The notes under the pieces: generated by a model | Seen by the model: only the letters and a program-made list of their open reading frames with translations | Databases searched by the model: none | Told to the model about the DNA's origin: nothing | Program-made: the position numbers and the translations under genes | Shown: one piece after another, positions 55,695 through 64,000 of the stretch | Layout: each line of letters opens with the position of its first letter | How positions within the stretch are numbered: position 1 is the first letter of the stretch | Origin: Pseudomonas fulva 12-X | GTDB lineage: Bacteria; Pseudomonadota; Gammaproteobacteria; Pseudomonadales; Pseudomonadaceae | Length of the DNA stretch: 64,000 nt | Direction of reading: 5' to 3' | Assembly: GCF_000213805.1 (NCBI RefSeq) | Contig: NC_015556.1 | Location: 4,107,001 to 4,171,000 of the forward strand

Positions 55695-55740
55695 GTGGGA
55701 GCGGGCCATGCGCGCGATCGCGGGCATGGCCCGCTCCCAC
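55695..55740. repeat. REP-like palindrome, second copy
   Basis: GTGGGAGCGGGCCATG... (55695-55714) pairs with ...CATGGCCCGCTCCCAC (55721-55740). It shares its arms with the element at 7601-7651. It lies between the convergent glcB and acyltransferase genes. Confidence 0.8.
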
Positions 55741-55746
55741 AGGTTT

Positions 55747-56790
55747 TCACCTTGCGGGCTGCACCGCCACCCGCCGCTGCTGCCAGCGGTACACCGAGAA
55801 GCGCTTGGGCATTTCGTACAGCCAGGTGATGTTCAGCGCCTCGAGAATCTTCGCGGCGATCACCGGCAGCAGCACGCCGGCCAGGCAGCCGACGACGATA
55901 TGCACGGCGTCGTCGTTGATGCCCAGAAACTTGTTGAGAATCACCCGGGCGCCGCTGCCGGCCAGGATGTGCATCAGGAAGATCGGCATCGACAGCGCGC
56001 CCAAAGTCAGCATCCAGCCCATCGGCCGGCGTGCCAGCACCATGCACAGGCTGACGGTGAACAGGATGCCGATAAAGGCCACCACCAGCGACGCCGCGCC
56101 GCGGTCGATGTAGGTCAGCCCCAGCACGCCGTGGAACACATACTGCGCCACCACGAAGGCCAGACCACTAACGAGCGCCACGGCCGATGCACGGGATTCG
56201 ATGCTACCGCGGATCTGGTTGAACCAGATGCCCAGGGCGAAGAACACGAAATTCTGTGCCAGGAATATCAGCACCCCGACACGTGGCGTCCATTGCTGCA
56301 GCAGGTAGAACAACGTACTTAGCACCAGCAGCGGCAGAAAGGCCCGCGTCGAGAAGCGGCGGTACAGCACGATCGCCAGGCAGAACGCAGCGAACAATGC
56401 ATACAGGAACCAGAACTGCGCCCGTGGCGACCACAACAGCGTCAGCACCTCGCCCATGCTGACGCCACCGTTGGTGTAGCGCGACAGCATCGCCTCGATG
56501 GTGCCCTGCAGCAGGGACCAGAGCACGAAGGGATAGAAGATGGTATCGATCTTGTTGCAGAACAGGCCGACACCGCCGCGGTTGTTCAGCGAATGCCAGA
56601 AGAACAACCCGGACAGGAAGAAGAACAGCGGCATGTGGAAGGTGTAGATGATGCTGTCCACCAGCCAGTGGAACTGCACGTTCTCGGTGATGATGCCGCC
56701 GTTGAGCAAACCGCGCACCACATGGCCATAGACCACCAGGAGGATGCCGATGGCCTTGGCGTAATCCACCCATAGATTGCGGTTTTGCAT
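55747..56790 (-). CDS. Acyltransferase 3 family membrane protein
   Basis: This 347-residue inner-membrane protein has ten or so hydrophobic helices and the acyltransferase_3 N-terminal pattern LWVDYAKAIGILLVVYGHVV. The His near residue 23 and the following FHMPLFFFLSGLFF are the family signature. Such enzymes transfer acetyl or other acyl groups to extracytoplasmic polysaccharides or lipids. It lies downstream of a secreted GH5 glycosidase on the same strand (87-base gap), so both may modify one glycan. The target is unknown. Confidence 0.88.
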   Translation of the reverse strand: MQNRNLWVDYAKAIGILLVVYGHVVRGLLNGGIITENVQFHWLVDSIIYTFHMPLFFFLSGLFFWHSLNNRGGVGLFCNKIDTIFYPFVLWSLLQGTIEAMLSRYTNGGVSMGEVLTLLWSPRAQFWFLYALFAAFCLAIVLYRRFSTRAFLPLLVLSTLFYLLQQWTPRVGVLIFLAQNFVFFALGIWFNQIRGSIESRASAVALVSGLAFVVAQYVFHGVLGLTYIDRGAASLVVAFIGILFTVSLCMVLARRPMGWMLTLGALSMPIFLMHILAGSGARVILNKFLGINDDAVHIVVGCLAGVLLPVIAAKILEALNITWLYEMPKRFSVYRWQQRRVAVQPAR

Positions 56791-56877
56791 GCGGGAATCC
56801 TTGAGATCGAGGTCAGCGTGAGGAGCGATGGCGGCGACCGGAACGCCGCCACGCTGATCAGATCGTCAACCCGCGCT

Positions 56878-57921
56878 TCAGGTTCCCGGCCCGATGCGAG
56901 TGCAGTTGCCGCCGCCCAAGTACTTCTTCAGCACTTCCCATTGCGGACGGTCCACGCCCTTGACCGGTTCGACGGACAGCTTGTTCTTACCCCACGACGG
57001 CCCGGCCGCCCAGTAGGCGAACGGAATACAGTGTTTCTGCAGGTAGGCGAGCGTCTGGTCCAGGGCCTTGAGACCGCTTTCGTCTTCGGCCGGCACGCCG
57101 AACTCGCCGATATGACCCTTCTTGTTGTGCTCGATCAGCCAATTGACGAAGGGCTCCAGGCGTTTGACGCCAATCTGCGGATCCAGGTCGGCGGCCAGGG
57201 CGGTCTTGTAGAGGCCGCTGGCATCCGGGTCGATGTACATGTGCGCCGAATAGATCAGCTTGTCGGCCGGATCCTTCAGGTCGAGCAGGTTGTCGTTGAG
57301 CTTGGGCCAGCGCAGTGCCGACGAGTACTCGGCGCCTTCGACGTAGATATCGTTCTTGGAGTCGAACTTGCGCACGCCGTTGATACCGGCCTGGGCCACC
57401 TGCGGCCAGTATTTGTTGGCTGCACCGTAGGGCTCGTTCATCAGGTCGTAGGAATACACGGCCGGGTGGCTGCCCCAGCGCTTGGCGATGCGCTCCATGA
57501 GGTTCTGGTAGGCGGAAATCGGTACATCGTCGGTGCCGATCACCTTGCCGTAGTAGCGGCCATAGTTGTGCACGTCGAGCATCACCTCGATACCGGCCTG
57601 CTGGGCCTCATCCAGGGTCTTGTCGATCAGCTTGGCGTAGGCCTCGTCGAACTCGCCATTGGCCTTGGGCTGCAGGCGCTCCCAGATGAAGGAGAAACGC
57701 ACCCAGCTGATGCCCTTCTGCTGCCACTTCTCGTAATAGCCTTTGGGCGGGAAGAAGAAGTTGGTGCCGTGCTTGCCGGGAAGCACCGAGCTGGCGAACC
57801 CTGCGCCCGCAACGTTGATGCCGATCAGCTCGACCGGCTTGGTTTGTGCGCTGGCGACGCCGCAACTCAACAGGATGCTGGTGCCGAGCGCCACGGCGTG
57901 ACGCAGAATGCTGCCACTCAT
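56878..57921 (-). CDS. Secreted glycoside hydrolase family 5 (endoglucanase-like)
   Basis: This 347-residue protein has a signal peptide cut after VASA (about residue 25). The GH5 TIM barrel has the acid/base Glu163 in YDLMNEPYG and the nucleophile Glu273 in GEFGVP. His/Asn/Tyr residues in MLDVHNYGRYYG complete the active site. It most resembles endo-beta-1,4-glucanases, but other beta-glucans are possible. A GGAG-rich ribosome-binding site precedes the ATG. It is co-directional with an acyltransferase, suggesting an exopolysaccharide-related role rather than plant cellulose breakdown (inference). Confidence 0.9.
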   Translation of the reverse strand: MSGSILRHAVALGTSILLSCGVASAQTKPVELIGINVAGAGFASSVLPGKHGTNFFFPPKGYYEKWQQKGISWVRFSFIWERLQPKANGEFDEAYAKLIDKTLDEAQQAGIEVMLDVHNYGRYYGKVIGTDDVPISAYQNLMERIAKRWGSHPAVYSYDLMNEPYGAANKYWPQVAQAGINGVRKFDSKNDIYVEGAEYSSALRWPKLNDNLLDLKDPADKLIYSAHMYIDPDASGLYKTALAADLDPQIGVKRLEPFVNWLIEHNKKGHIGEFGVPAEDESGLKALDQTLAYLQKHCIPFAYWAAGPSWGKNKLSVEPVKGVDRPQWEVLKKYLGGGNCTRIGPGT

Positions 57922-58121
57922 AGGTGAGGTCTCCTCTGTGCCTGGATGGGATGACTGCCTGAAAAACGCGTCTCAGACACATCAGGACGCCAATAGAGGT
58001 GAGAGGTTCACCGCAGGTCGGCATATTCGGCTCGCCGATCTGTCGCCTAGACTTACGTCCTATGTCGATTCGCGGCCTGGCTCGCCACCATGCCGCTACA
58101 AGAACAAAAGGAACGTGCGCA

Positions 58122-60053
58122 ATGAAACCAGCCGACGATTTCGTCCAGGCCGGCAAGACAGCGGTACGCCAGAACGTCCATGGCACCATGGAATTTCTGC
58201 AGAAATTTCCACCCTTCAATCAGATGGACGCTGCCCATCTCGCCTATCTGGTCGAGCACTGCCAACTGCGCTTCTATGGCGAAGACGAGGTGATCATCCA
58301 CCCCGATGACGGCCCGGTGCAGTACTTCTACATCGTCAAGCAGGGCCGCGTGCACGGCCAGCGCCCGCACTCGGCGCGACGTGGCACCGAGACCACCTTC
58401 GAGATCACCAGCGGCGAGTGCTTCCCCATGGCCGCGCTGATTGGCGAGCGCGCCACCCGCACCGCGCACCTGGCCGCCGAAGACACCTTCTGCCTGCTGC
58501 TCGACAAGGCCGCCTTCGCCCGCCTGTTCGCCCAATCCACGCCGCTGCGCGACTTCGCCCTGCGCGGCGTCAGCAGCCTGCTCGACCAGGTCAACCAGCA
58601 GGTGCAGATGCGCGCCGTGGAAACCCTCGGCTCGCAGTATTCGCTCGACACCCGCCTGGGCGAGCTGGCCATGCGCCAACCGATTTCCTGCAGCCCCGAC
58701 CTGCCCCTGCGTGACGCAGTGCGGCAGATGCACGAGCAGCAGGTCGGCAGCATCGTCATCGTCGACCCGGGCTTGCGCCCGCAGGGCATCTTCACCCTGC
58801 GCGACCTGCGCCGCGCGGTGGCCGACGGCAGCTCCCTCGACCAGCCGATCAGTGGCCTGATGACCCAGGCGCCCTTTCATCTGCCACCGAGCGCCAGCGC
58901 CTTCGACGCCGCCATCGCCATGACCGAGCGCCACATCGCCCACGTCTGCCTGGTGGACCAGGGCAGGCTGTGCGGCGTGGTTTCCGAGCGCGACCTGTTC
59001 TCCCTGCAGCGCGTCGACCTGGTGCATCTGGCACGCACCATCCGCCACGCCGGCCGGGTGGAAACCCTGGCCGCGCTGCGTGAGGACATCCGCCAGTTGG
59101 TAGACCGCATGCTCGCCCACGGCGCCAGCTCCAGCCAGATCACCCATATCGTCACCCTGCTCAACGACCATATGGTCTGCCGGGTGATCGAGCTGACCAT
59201 CGAAGACTTGGGCGATCCGGGCGTGCCCTTCACCTGGCTGTGCTTCGGCAGCGAAGGCCGCCGCGAGCAGACCCTGCACACCGACCAGGACAACGGCATT
59301 CTTTTCGAAGCCAGCGATAACGTCGAAGCCGCCCAGCTGCGTGGCCGCCTGCTGCCGCTGGCCATGGAGATCAACGGGCGCCTGGCGCGCTGCGGCTTCA
59401 CCCTGTGCAAGGGCGACATCATGGCCGGCAACCCGCAGTTGTGCCTGTCGCGCCAGGAATGGTCGCGTCGCTTCGCCAGCTTCATCCGCGAGGCCTCGCC
59501 GGAAAACCTGCTGGCCTCGACCATCTACTTCGACCTGCGCACCGTGTGGGGCGACGCCAGCGGCTGCGAAGCCCTGCGTGACGAGCTGCTCGGGCAGATC
59601 GCCGACAACCGCCTGTTCCAGCGCATGATGGCCGAGAACGCCCTGCGCCAGCGCCCGCCGGTGGGGCGCTTCCGGGACTTCGTGGTGGCCAGGCGCGGTG
59701 CCGAAAAGGACACCCTGGATCTCAAATCCCAGGGCCTCACGCCCTTTGTCGACGGCGCTCGCCTGCTGGCGCTGGCCAACGGCATCAAGGCCTGCAACAC
59801 CCAGCAGCGCCTGCGTGAACTGAGCGAGCGCGGGATCATCGACAAGCTCGATGGCGCCGCCTATGAAGAGGCCTACCACTTCATCCAGCAAACCCGCCTG
59901 CAGCAGCACCAGTTGCAGGCCCGCCAGGCCCAGCCGTACTCCAATCGCCTCGACCCGGACAGCCTCAACCATCTGGACCGGCGCATCCTGCGCGAGTCCT
60001 TCCGTCAGGCCCAGCGCCTGCAAACCAGCCTGGGATTACGCTACCAGTTATGA
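58122..60053 (+). CDS. Cyclic-nucleotide-binding/CBS/DUF294 nucleotidyltransferase-like protein
   Basis: This 643-residue cytoplasmic protein has a cNMP-binding-like domain (about 25-135, with FYGEDEVIIHPDDGPVQYFYIV), two CBS domains (about 165-290, with DAVRQMHEQQVGSIVIVD and ERHIAHVCLVDQG), then the DUF294 nucleotidyltransferase module with FGSEGRREQTLHTDQDN (GS...DxD motif) and its C-terminal domain. It looks like a small-molecule sensor regulating a GlnD-like enzyme. I start at the ATG with an AAAGGA box. The exonuclease gene overlaps its 3' end by 4 bases. In P. aeruginosa the same pair lies near actP. Confidence 0.88.
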   Translation: MKPADDFVQAGKTAVRQNVHGTMEFLQKFPPFNQMDAAHLAYLVEHCQLRFYGEDEVIIHPDDGPVQYFYIVKQGRVHGQRPHSARRGTETTFEITSGECFPMAALIGERATRTAHLAAEDTFCLLLDKAAFARLFAQSTPLRDFALRGVSSLLDQVNQQVQMRAVETLGSQYSLDTRLGELAMRQPISCSPDLPLRDAVRQMHEQQVGSIVIVDPGLRPQGIFTLRDLRRAVADGSSLDQPISGLMTQAPFHLPPSASAFDAAIAMTERHIAHVCLVDQGRLCGVVSERDLFSLQRVDLVHLARTIRHAGRVETLAALREDIRQLVDRMLAHGASSSQITHIVTLLNDHMVCRVIELTIEDLGDPGVPFTWLCFGSEGRREQTLHTDQDNGILFEASDNVEAAQLRGRLLPLAMEINGRLARCGFTLCKGDIMAGNPQLCLSRQEWSRRFASFIREASPENLLASTIYFDLRTVWGDASGCEALRDELLGQIADNRLFQRMMAENALRQRPPVGRFRDFVVARRGAEKDTLDLKSQGLTPFVDGARLLALANGIKACNTQQRLRELSERGIIDKLDGAAYEEAYHFIQQTRLQQHQLQARQAQPYSNRLDPDSLNHLDRRILRESFRQAQRLQTSLGLRYQL

Positions 60054-60757
60054 ACGCCTTCTCCTGGCTGACCCGCCGCCGTACCGCCCTGCCCGCCGAC
60101 CAGCAACGTCGCTGCGCCGCGCTGCCCGCCCCACGCACGGCGGACGACACACCGCTCGCCGGGCAACGCCTGGTGGTGCTCGATCTGGAAACCAGCGGCC
60201 TGGACACCAGGCGCGACGAGGTGCTGTCGATTGGCGCCGTGGTCATCGACGATGGCGCCATCCAGCTCGGCGAGCAGTTCGAATGCACCCTGCACCGCGA
60301 CGGCCACACCGTCAGCGCCAGCGTACTGATCCATGGCCTGGCGCCAAGCGACATCGCCGCCGGCATCGAACCGGCCGAAGCACTGCTGGCGTTCATGGAG
60401 TTTTTGGGTGACAGCCCGCTGCTGGCCTTTCACGCCGGCTTCGACCAGCGCATGCTCGCCCGCGCCCTCAAGGACACCCTCAACCTGCGCCTGCGTCACC
60501 CCTTCTACGATGTCGCCGAACTGGCCCCCATGCTCTGCCCGCAAGCGGAGATCCGCAATGGCGGCCTGGACGACTGGACCGCGCACTTCGGCCTGCAGGT
60601 CGGCCAACGCCACCACGCCAGCGCCGACGCCCTGGTGACCGCCGAATTAGCGCTGATCCTGTTCAGCCGTGCGCGCAAGCAACAGGCCGACAGCCTCAAG
60701 GCGCTGGAGCATCGGCTCAAAGGCTGGCGGCAGCGGCTGCAGGGGCCTTCGCTCTAG
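60050..60757 (+). CDS. DnaQ-like 3'-5' exonuclease (DEDDh family)
   Basis: This 235-residue protein has the epsilon-type exonuclease motifs: ExoI VVLDLETSGLD (Asp/Glu), ExoII LLAFHAGFDQRML (Asp) and ExoIII RHHASADALVTAEL (His/Asp). It is related to the proofreading subunit of DNA polymerase III but has no clamp-binding or polymerase partner motif visible and a basic N-terminal 25 residues. It overlaps the DUF294 gene by ATGA, so the two products probably act together; the nucleic acid substrate is unknown. Confidence 0.92.
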   Translation: MNAFSWLTRRRTALPADQQRRCAALPAPRTADDTPLAGQRLVVLDLETSGLDTRRDEVLSIGAVVIDDGAIQLGEQFECTLHRDGHTVSASVLIHGLAPSDIAAGIEPAEALLAFMEFLGDSPLLAFHAGFDQRMLARALKDTLNLRLRHPFYDVAELAPMLCPQAEIRNGGLDDWTAHFGLQVGQRHHASADALVTAELALILFSRARKQQADSLKALEHRLKGWRQRLQGPSL

Positions 60758-60765
60758 TCGTGGAC

Positions 60766-60850
60766 CGTCCCGGGTTACGCCTTCGGCTAACCCTGGCTAC
60801 GAGATTGGTCGCAGTCCCGTAGCCTGTGGTTGAGCGCAGCGATATCCAGG
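60766..60850. repeat. Pseudomonas-type intergenic repeat, inverted pair
   Basis: CCCGGGTTACGCCTTCGGCT... (60766-60801) and CGTAGCCTGTGGTTGAGCGC... (60818-60850) are opposite-orientation relatives of one repeat. The second is close to the unit at 16777-16809. They fill the gap between the convergent exonuclease and trhP genes. Confidence 0.55.
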
Positions 60851-60861
60851 AAGAGCGACGC

Positions 60862-62169
60862 CTACATGTCGCGCATCAACAGCGCAAAGCGCAGATCCAG
60901 CTCGGGCGGCACCGGCAGATACACCACATGGCCATCGCCGGGGGCCACGCCAATCGATTCACCCGCGCGGTTTTGCAGATGCTCCAGGGTGAAACGCAGG
61001 TTGCCCTTGGGCGTCATCAGTTCCATGCCGTCGCCCACCGCGAAGCGATTCTTCACTCGCACTTCGGCAAGATCACCACGGCGCTCGCCGCTCAGTTCAC
61101 CGACGAATTGCTGGCGGTCGGAGAGCGAGCTGCCATGCTGATAGTTCTGGTACTCGTCATGCACATGGCGGCGCAGGAAGCCTTCGGTGTAGCCGCGATT
61201 GGCGAGCGACTCCAGGTTGGCCATCAGGCCGCGGTCGAAAGGGCGGCCGGCCACCGCATCGTCGATGGCCTGGCGATACACCTGGGCGGTGCGGGCGCAG
61301 TAGTAATGGCTCTTGGTGCGCCCTTCGATCTTCAGCGAATGCACGCCCATCTTCACCAGCCGCTCGACGTGCTGAACGGCGCGCAGGTCCCGCGAGTTCA
61401 TGATGTAGGTACCGTGCTCATCCTCGAACACCGGCATCTGCTGTTCGCCATCCTCGAGCACGAATACCTGCTCGCTCGGCGCGCCGATACCCAGGGTCGG
61501 CTCGACCACCCGAACGATCTCGCCAAGTTCGTTCTCGTCTGCCGCCTTGAGGTCGTACTGCCAGCGGCAGGCATTGGTGCAGGCGCCCTGGTTGGGATCA
61601 CGGCGGTTGAGGTAGCCGGACAACAGACAGCGCCCCGAATAGGCCATGCACAGGGCGCCGTGGACGAACACTTCCAGCTCGATCTCCGGCACCTGGGTGC
61701 AGATTTCCTCGATCTCGCCGAGGGACAATTCGCGCGACAGGATCACCCGCTCCAGCCCCTGCCCCTGCCAGAACGCCACGCTGGCCCAGTTCACCGCGTT
61801 GGCCTGCACCGAGAGGTGGATGGGCATCTGTGGATAACGATCACGCACCAGCATGATCAGCCCCGGGTCGGACATGATCAGCGCGTCCGGCGCCATGTCG
61901 ATGACCGGCTGCAGGTCGTCGAGGAAGGTCTTCAGCTTGGCGTTGTGCGGGGCGATGTTGACCACCACGTAGAAGCGCTTGCCCAGCGCGTGCGCCTCGC
62001 GAATGCCCTGGGCCAGGTTGGCGTGGTCGAACTCGTTGTTGCGCACCCGCAGGCTGTAGCGGGGCTGCCCGGCGTATACCGCATCGGCGCCGTAGGCGAA
62101 GGCGTAGCGCATGTTCTTCAGGCTGCCGGCCGGTGATAGCAGTTCGGGGCGAAACGGTTGGCTGGACAT
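60862..62169 (-). CDS. trhP: tRNA hydroxylation protein TrhP (YegQ, U32 family)
   Basis: This 435-residue protein has the U32 peptidase-family motif EVFVHGALCMAYSGRCLLSGYLNRRD, with the Cys that bind an iron-sulfur cluster, and ELLSPAGSLKNMRYAFAYGADAVYAG near the N-terminus. In E. coli, TrhP/YegQ makes 5-hydroxyuridine at tRNA position 34 with prephenate-dependent chemistry; it is not a true protease. I use the ATG complementing 62167-62169, since the upstream extension is not protein-like. A single-gene unit. Confidence 0.92.
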   Translation of the reverse strand: MSSQPFRPELLSPAGSLKNMRYAFAYGADAVYAGQPRYSLRVRNNEFDHANLAQGIREAHALGKRFYVVVNIAPHNAKLKTFLDDLQPVIDMAPDALIMSDPGLIMLVRDRYPQMPIHLSVQANAVNWASVAFWQGQGLERVILSRELSLGEIEEICTQVPEIELEVFVHGALCMAYSGRCLLSGYLNRRDPNQGACTNACRWQYDLKAADENELGEIVRVVEPTLGIGAPSEQVFVLEDGEQQMPVFEDEHGTYIMNSRDLRAVQHVERLVKMGVHSLKIEGRTKSHYYCARTAQVYRQAIDDAVAGRPFDRGLMANLESLANRGYTEGFLRRHVHDEYQNYQHGSSLSDRQQFVGELSGERRGDLAEVRVKNRFAVGDGMELMTPKGNLRFTLEHLQNRAGESIGVAPGDGHVVYLPVPPELDLRFALLMRDM

Positions 62170-62379
62170 GGTGCAACGGACTCGCGGAAAAACAGGGCCA
62201 GCGATTCTAGAGAGGCCGGCCCGCCCAACCATTGATCCAGGTCTATGACGGCGCGTGCCCGGCCTGCTGTGCGGATCGGCGACCCTCGCCGCCTGGCCAG
62301 CGTGCGGGAAACAGCCCGGCGATGCTGCGGGCCAGCTGCTGCCGCGCTACACGCTCCTCACGTAACCCCAGCCGCCCAC

Positions 62380-62682
62380 TCATCGCCGATACCACAGACG
62401 GAAGAAGCCCAGGGCGAACAGCAGGGCGACCTGCGCCATGGCCACGCACAGTTGCAGGAACGACTGCACCGAATGATTGGCGGCGGCATCGGTCACGCCG
62501 GTCAGGCCGTTCCAGAACGTCTCCGGCAACAGCTGCAGGCTCAGGATGGCGACCGGCCAGCCGCTGAGCATAAGCGCCTCGATCCAGTCGAAGCGGCCGA
62601 CGAACATCATGCCGATCAAGAGTACTGCGGCGATGCACAGGCCGAGGGCGAAGCAGGCGGAAAATTGCATCAATACTCGCAT
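62380..62682 (-). CDS. Small hypothetical membrane protein downstream of creD
   Basis: This 100-residue protein has three hydrophobic segments (about 4-28, 38-55 and 76-95) and a charged tail ending FRLWYRR, with few charged residues otherwise. There is no known family motif. A GGAG box lies 7 bases before the ATG complementing 62680-62682. It starts 45 bases after the creD stop on the same strand and is probably in the same transcript. The role is unknown; a link to the envelope-stress role of CreD is possible from context. Confidence 0.75.
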   Translation of the reverse strand: MRVLMQFSACFALGLCIAAVLLIGMMFVGRFDWIEALMLSGWPVAILSLQLLPETFWNGLTGVTDAAANHSVQSFLQLCVAMAQVALLFALGFFRLWYRR

Positions 62683-62727
62683 GGCTATCTCCAAGGGGCG
62701 TGCACTGTGGCACGCCCCGGCAAAGGG

Positions 62728-64000
62728 TCAGGAAGTCAGGGTGTCGCTGGTGGCCGGGCGGCCGACGCCGTACCAGTCGAGCTTGCGGGTCAGCACCATC
62801 ACGCAGCCCAGCACGCCGAACACCAGCAGCGAGCCCATCAGCAGGGCGTAGTCCTCGGCGCTGAGCAGGCCGTAGAGCAGCCCGTACAACGCGGCCAGCA
62901 AAGCGCCGAATGCAGCGCCACGCAGCCAGCTGCGCAGCACGCTGCTGACGTAGAAGGTGTTAAGCGCCACGCACGCCAGGGCGGATAAACCGTAGGCGAC
63001 AGCGAAGCCCAGGTGTTCGGAAAGCGACAGCAGCAGCAGGTAGAACAGCGCCATCGACAGGCCGACCAATGCGTACTGCACCGGGTGCACGGCCATGCGC
63101 TTGAGCACTTCGAACAGGAAGAACACGGCGAAGGTGAGGGTGATGAACAACAGCGCGTATTTGATCGCGCGGTCCGCCTTGAGGTACTGGTCCACCGGGT
63201 CGATCAGGCTCACGCCGAAGGCACGGCTCTGCATCGCCCCACAGGAGCCGCTGACGCAACTGCTCAAGGCATCCTGCATATCGGTGGCGAAGAAGCTGGT
63301 CTGCCATTTGGCGGTGAAGCCCTGCGGTGTCACCTCGCGCTGGCTCGGCAGGAACTCGCCGACGAAGCTCGGGTGTGGCCAGTCCGAGCGCAGGGTGACC
63401 TGGCTTTCGCGGCCCACCGGGGTGATGCTCAGTTGCTCGGTGCCCTGCAGCTTGAGGTCGAAGGCGAAGCTATAGGCCTGCTCGTTGCGGGTATCGCGAG
63501 GCAGCAGCGCCACGTGCACGCCGCTACCGAAGTTGTCGTCGCCGCTGCCCGGCTCGAAGCTCAGGCTGGCACCATTGAGCTGCAGCTTGAGATCGTTGCC
63601 GATGCCGCGCACATCGCTGATGCCTACGGCGATGAAGGGCTCGCCGAACCAGTAGGCCTCGACATCGCTGATGCCGTAGTTGGCCGGCACCTTGAACTCG
63701 CCGCTGACCTGGCTATCGCTGTGGTACAGACGCGCCTGGTAGATGCCGCGATAGCGCAGCTCGGTACGCACGTCGCCATCGAGGGCGAAACGCTCGGGCA
63801 GAAAGTACAGACGGCCCTGCTCGATGGACTCCTCCTGATAACGCTCGTCGCTGTCCTTGCGGGTTTTCCAGGTCAGCACCTTCTTGCGATACGGCACCAC
63901 CATTATCGGCCCGGTGATCTGCTGGGCGTAGCTGGAGCTGCGGGCGATGTCGCGCAGCACATCGTCGCGCGCGCCCTGACGCTCGCTGACCAGGCCGTCG
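62728..64000 (-). CDS. creD: Cell envelope integrity protein CreD (5' end outside window)
   Basis: The visible 424 codons cover the C-terminal bulk of CreD. The open frame runs through the window edge; codons before the first visible GTG read DGLVSERQGARDD, which fits CreD just after its first membrane helix, so the gene continues to the right. The middle part is a large periplasmic domain (IYQARLYHSDSQVSGEF), and the C-terminal 150 residues hold five or six membrane helices (LFITLTFAVFFLFEVLKRM, VHPVQYALVGLSMALFYLLLLS). CreD is an inner-membrane protein induced by the CreBC two-component system in P. aeruginosa under beta-lactam stress. The rest of the cre genes should lie beyond the window. 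Confidence 0.93.
   Translation of the reverse strand, partial: DGLVSERQGARDDVLRDIARSSSYAQQITGPIMVVPYRKKVLTWKTRKDSDERYQEESIEQGRLYFLPERFALDGDVRTELRYRGIYQARLYHSDSQVSGEFKVPANYGISDVEAYWFGEPFIAVGISDVRGIGNDLKLQLNGASLSFEPGSGDDNFGSGVHVALLPRDTRNEQAYSFAFDLKLQGTEQLSITPVGRESQVTLRSDWPHPSFVGEFLPSQREVTPQGFTAKWQTSFFATDMQDALSSCVSGSCGAMQSRAFGVSLIDPVDQYLKADRAIKYALLFITLTFAVFFLFEVLKRMAVHPVQYALVGLSMALFYLLLLSLSEHLGFAVAYGLSALACVALNTFYVSSVLRSWLRGAAFGALLAALYGLLYGLLSAEDYALLMGSLLVFGVLGCVMVLTRKLDWYGVGRPATSDTLTS

Noticed and set aside
1..64000. CRISPR arrays, tRNA or rRNA genes, prophage or transposase genes
   Set aside because: None was recognised on reading through both strands; the short repeats found are REP-like or MITE-like and not regularly spaced.

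Overview
The window is a high-G+C gammaproteobacterial chromosome segment from the genus Pseudomonas. Gene content and order argue for this: the clpB-pgeF-rluD / bamD / pilS-pilR / thiO / fimT-fimU-pilVWXY1E block, the bioBFHCD / comF / modE / srkA / rarD / glcB block, and a DUF294-exonuclease pair all follow arrangements known from P. aeruginosa and its relatives. REP-like palindromes and other Pseudomonas-type intergenic repeats also occur. The species cannot be named from this alone. No rRNA, tRNA, CRISPR array, prophage or insertion sequence with a transposase was seen.

Layout. 1-3.9 kb: a hot-dog thioesterase, an iron-type alcohol dehydrogenase that lacks a usual metal ligand, a coiled-coil protein, a ribosome hibernation-type factor and a nitroreductase. 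4.1-7.5 kb: a tightly overlapping four-gene Mce/Mla-type lipid transport operon (STAS-permease, ATPase, MlaD protein, lipoprotein). 7.8-13.4 kb: ClpB behind a clear heat-shock promoter, PgeF-RluD, and divergent BamD. 13.5-25.4 kb: type IV pilus control and minor pilins: PP0621-family protein, PilS/PilR, ThiO on the other strand, then FimT, FimU, PilV, PilW, PilX, PilY1 and PilE, with visibly lower G+C in pilW to pilY1.

25.7-36.1 kb: an accessory catabolic locus. A FadR-type GntR regulator faces an eight-gene leftward operon encoding an enolase-superfamily sugar-acid dehydratase, a complete peptide/nickel-type ABC importer with two paralogous binding proteins, and a KdgM-like outer-membrane porin. 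Its promoter carries a perfect -35 box and a FadR-family-like operator. This is the least described system in the window. Its substrate is probably acidic, but unknown.

36.1-43.7 kb: a tiny YqaE/Pmp3 protein, an FMN reductase, two long-chain-type acyl-CoA dehydrogenases with a membrane diguanylate cyclase between them, and two small genes encoding a HEQAH putative metalloprotease and a hook-like peptide. One dehydrogenase has a PsrA-type operator over its promoter. 43.7-49.2 kb: the biotin operon bioBFHCD, interrupted between bioB and bioF by a 177-bp terminal-inverted-repeat element. Its BirA-type operator overlaps the first codons of divergent comF. 49.2-64 kb: ModE, SrkA, RarD, a GcvR-like ACT protein, a GNAT enzyme, malate synthase G, an acyltransferase/GH5 pair, the cNMP/CBS/DUF294 protein with its exonuclease, TrhP, a small membrane protein and the 3' part of creD.
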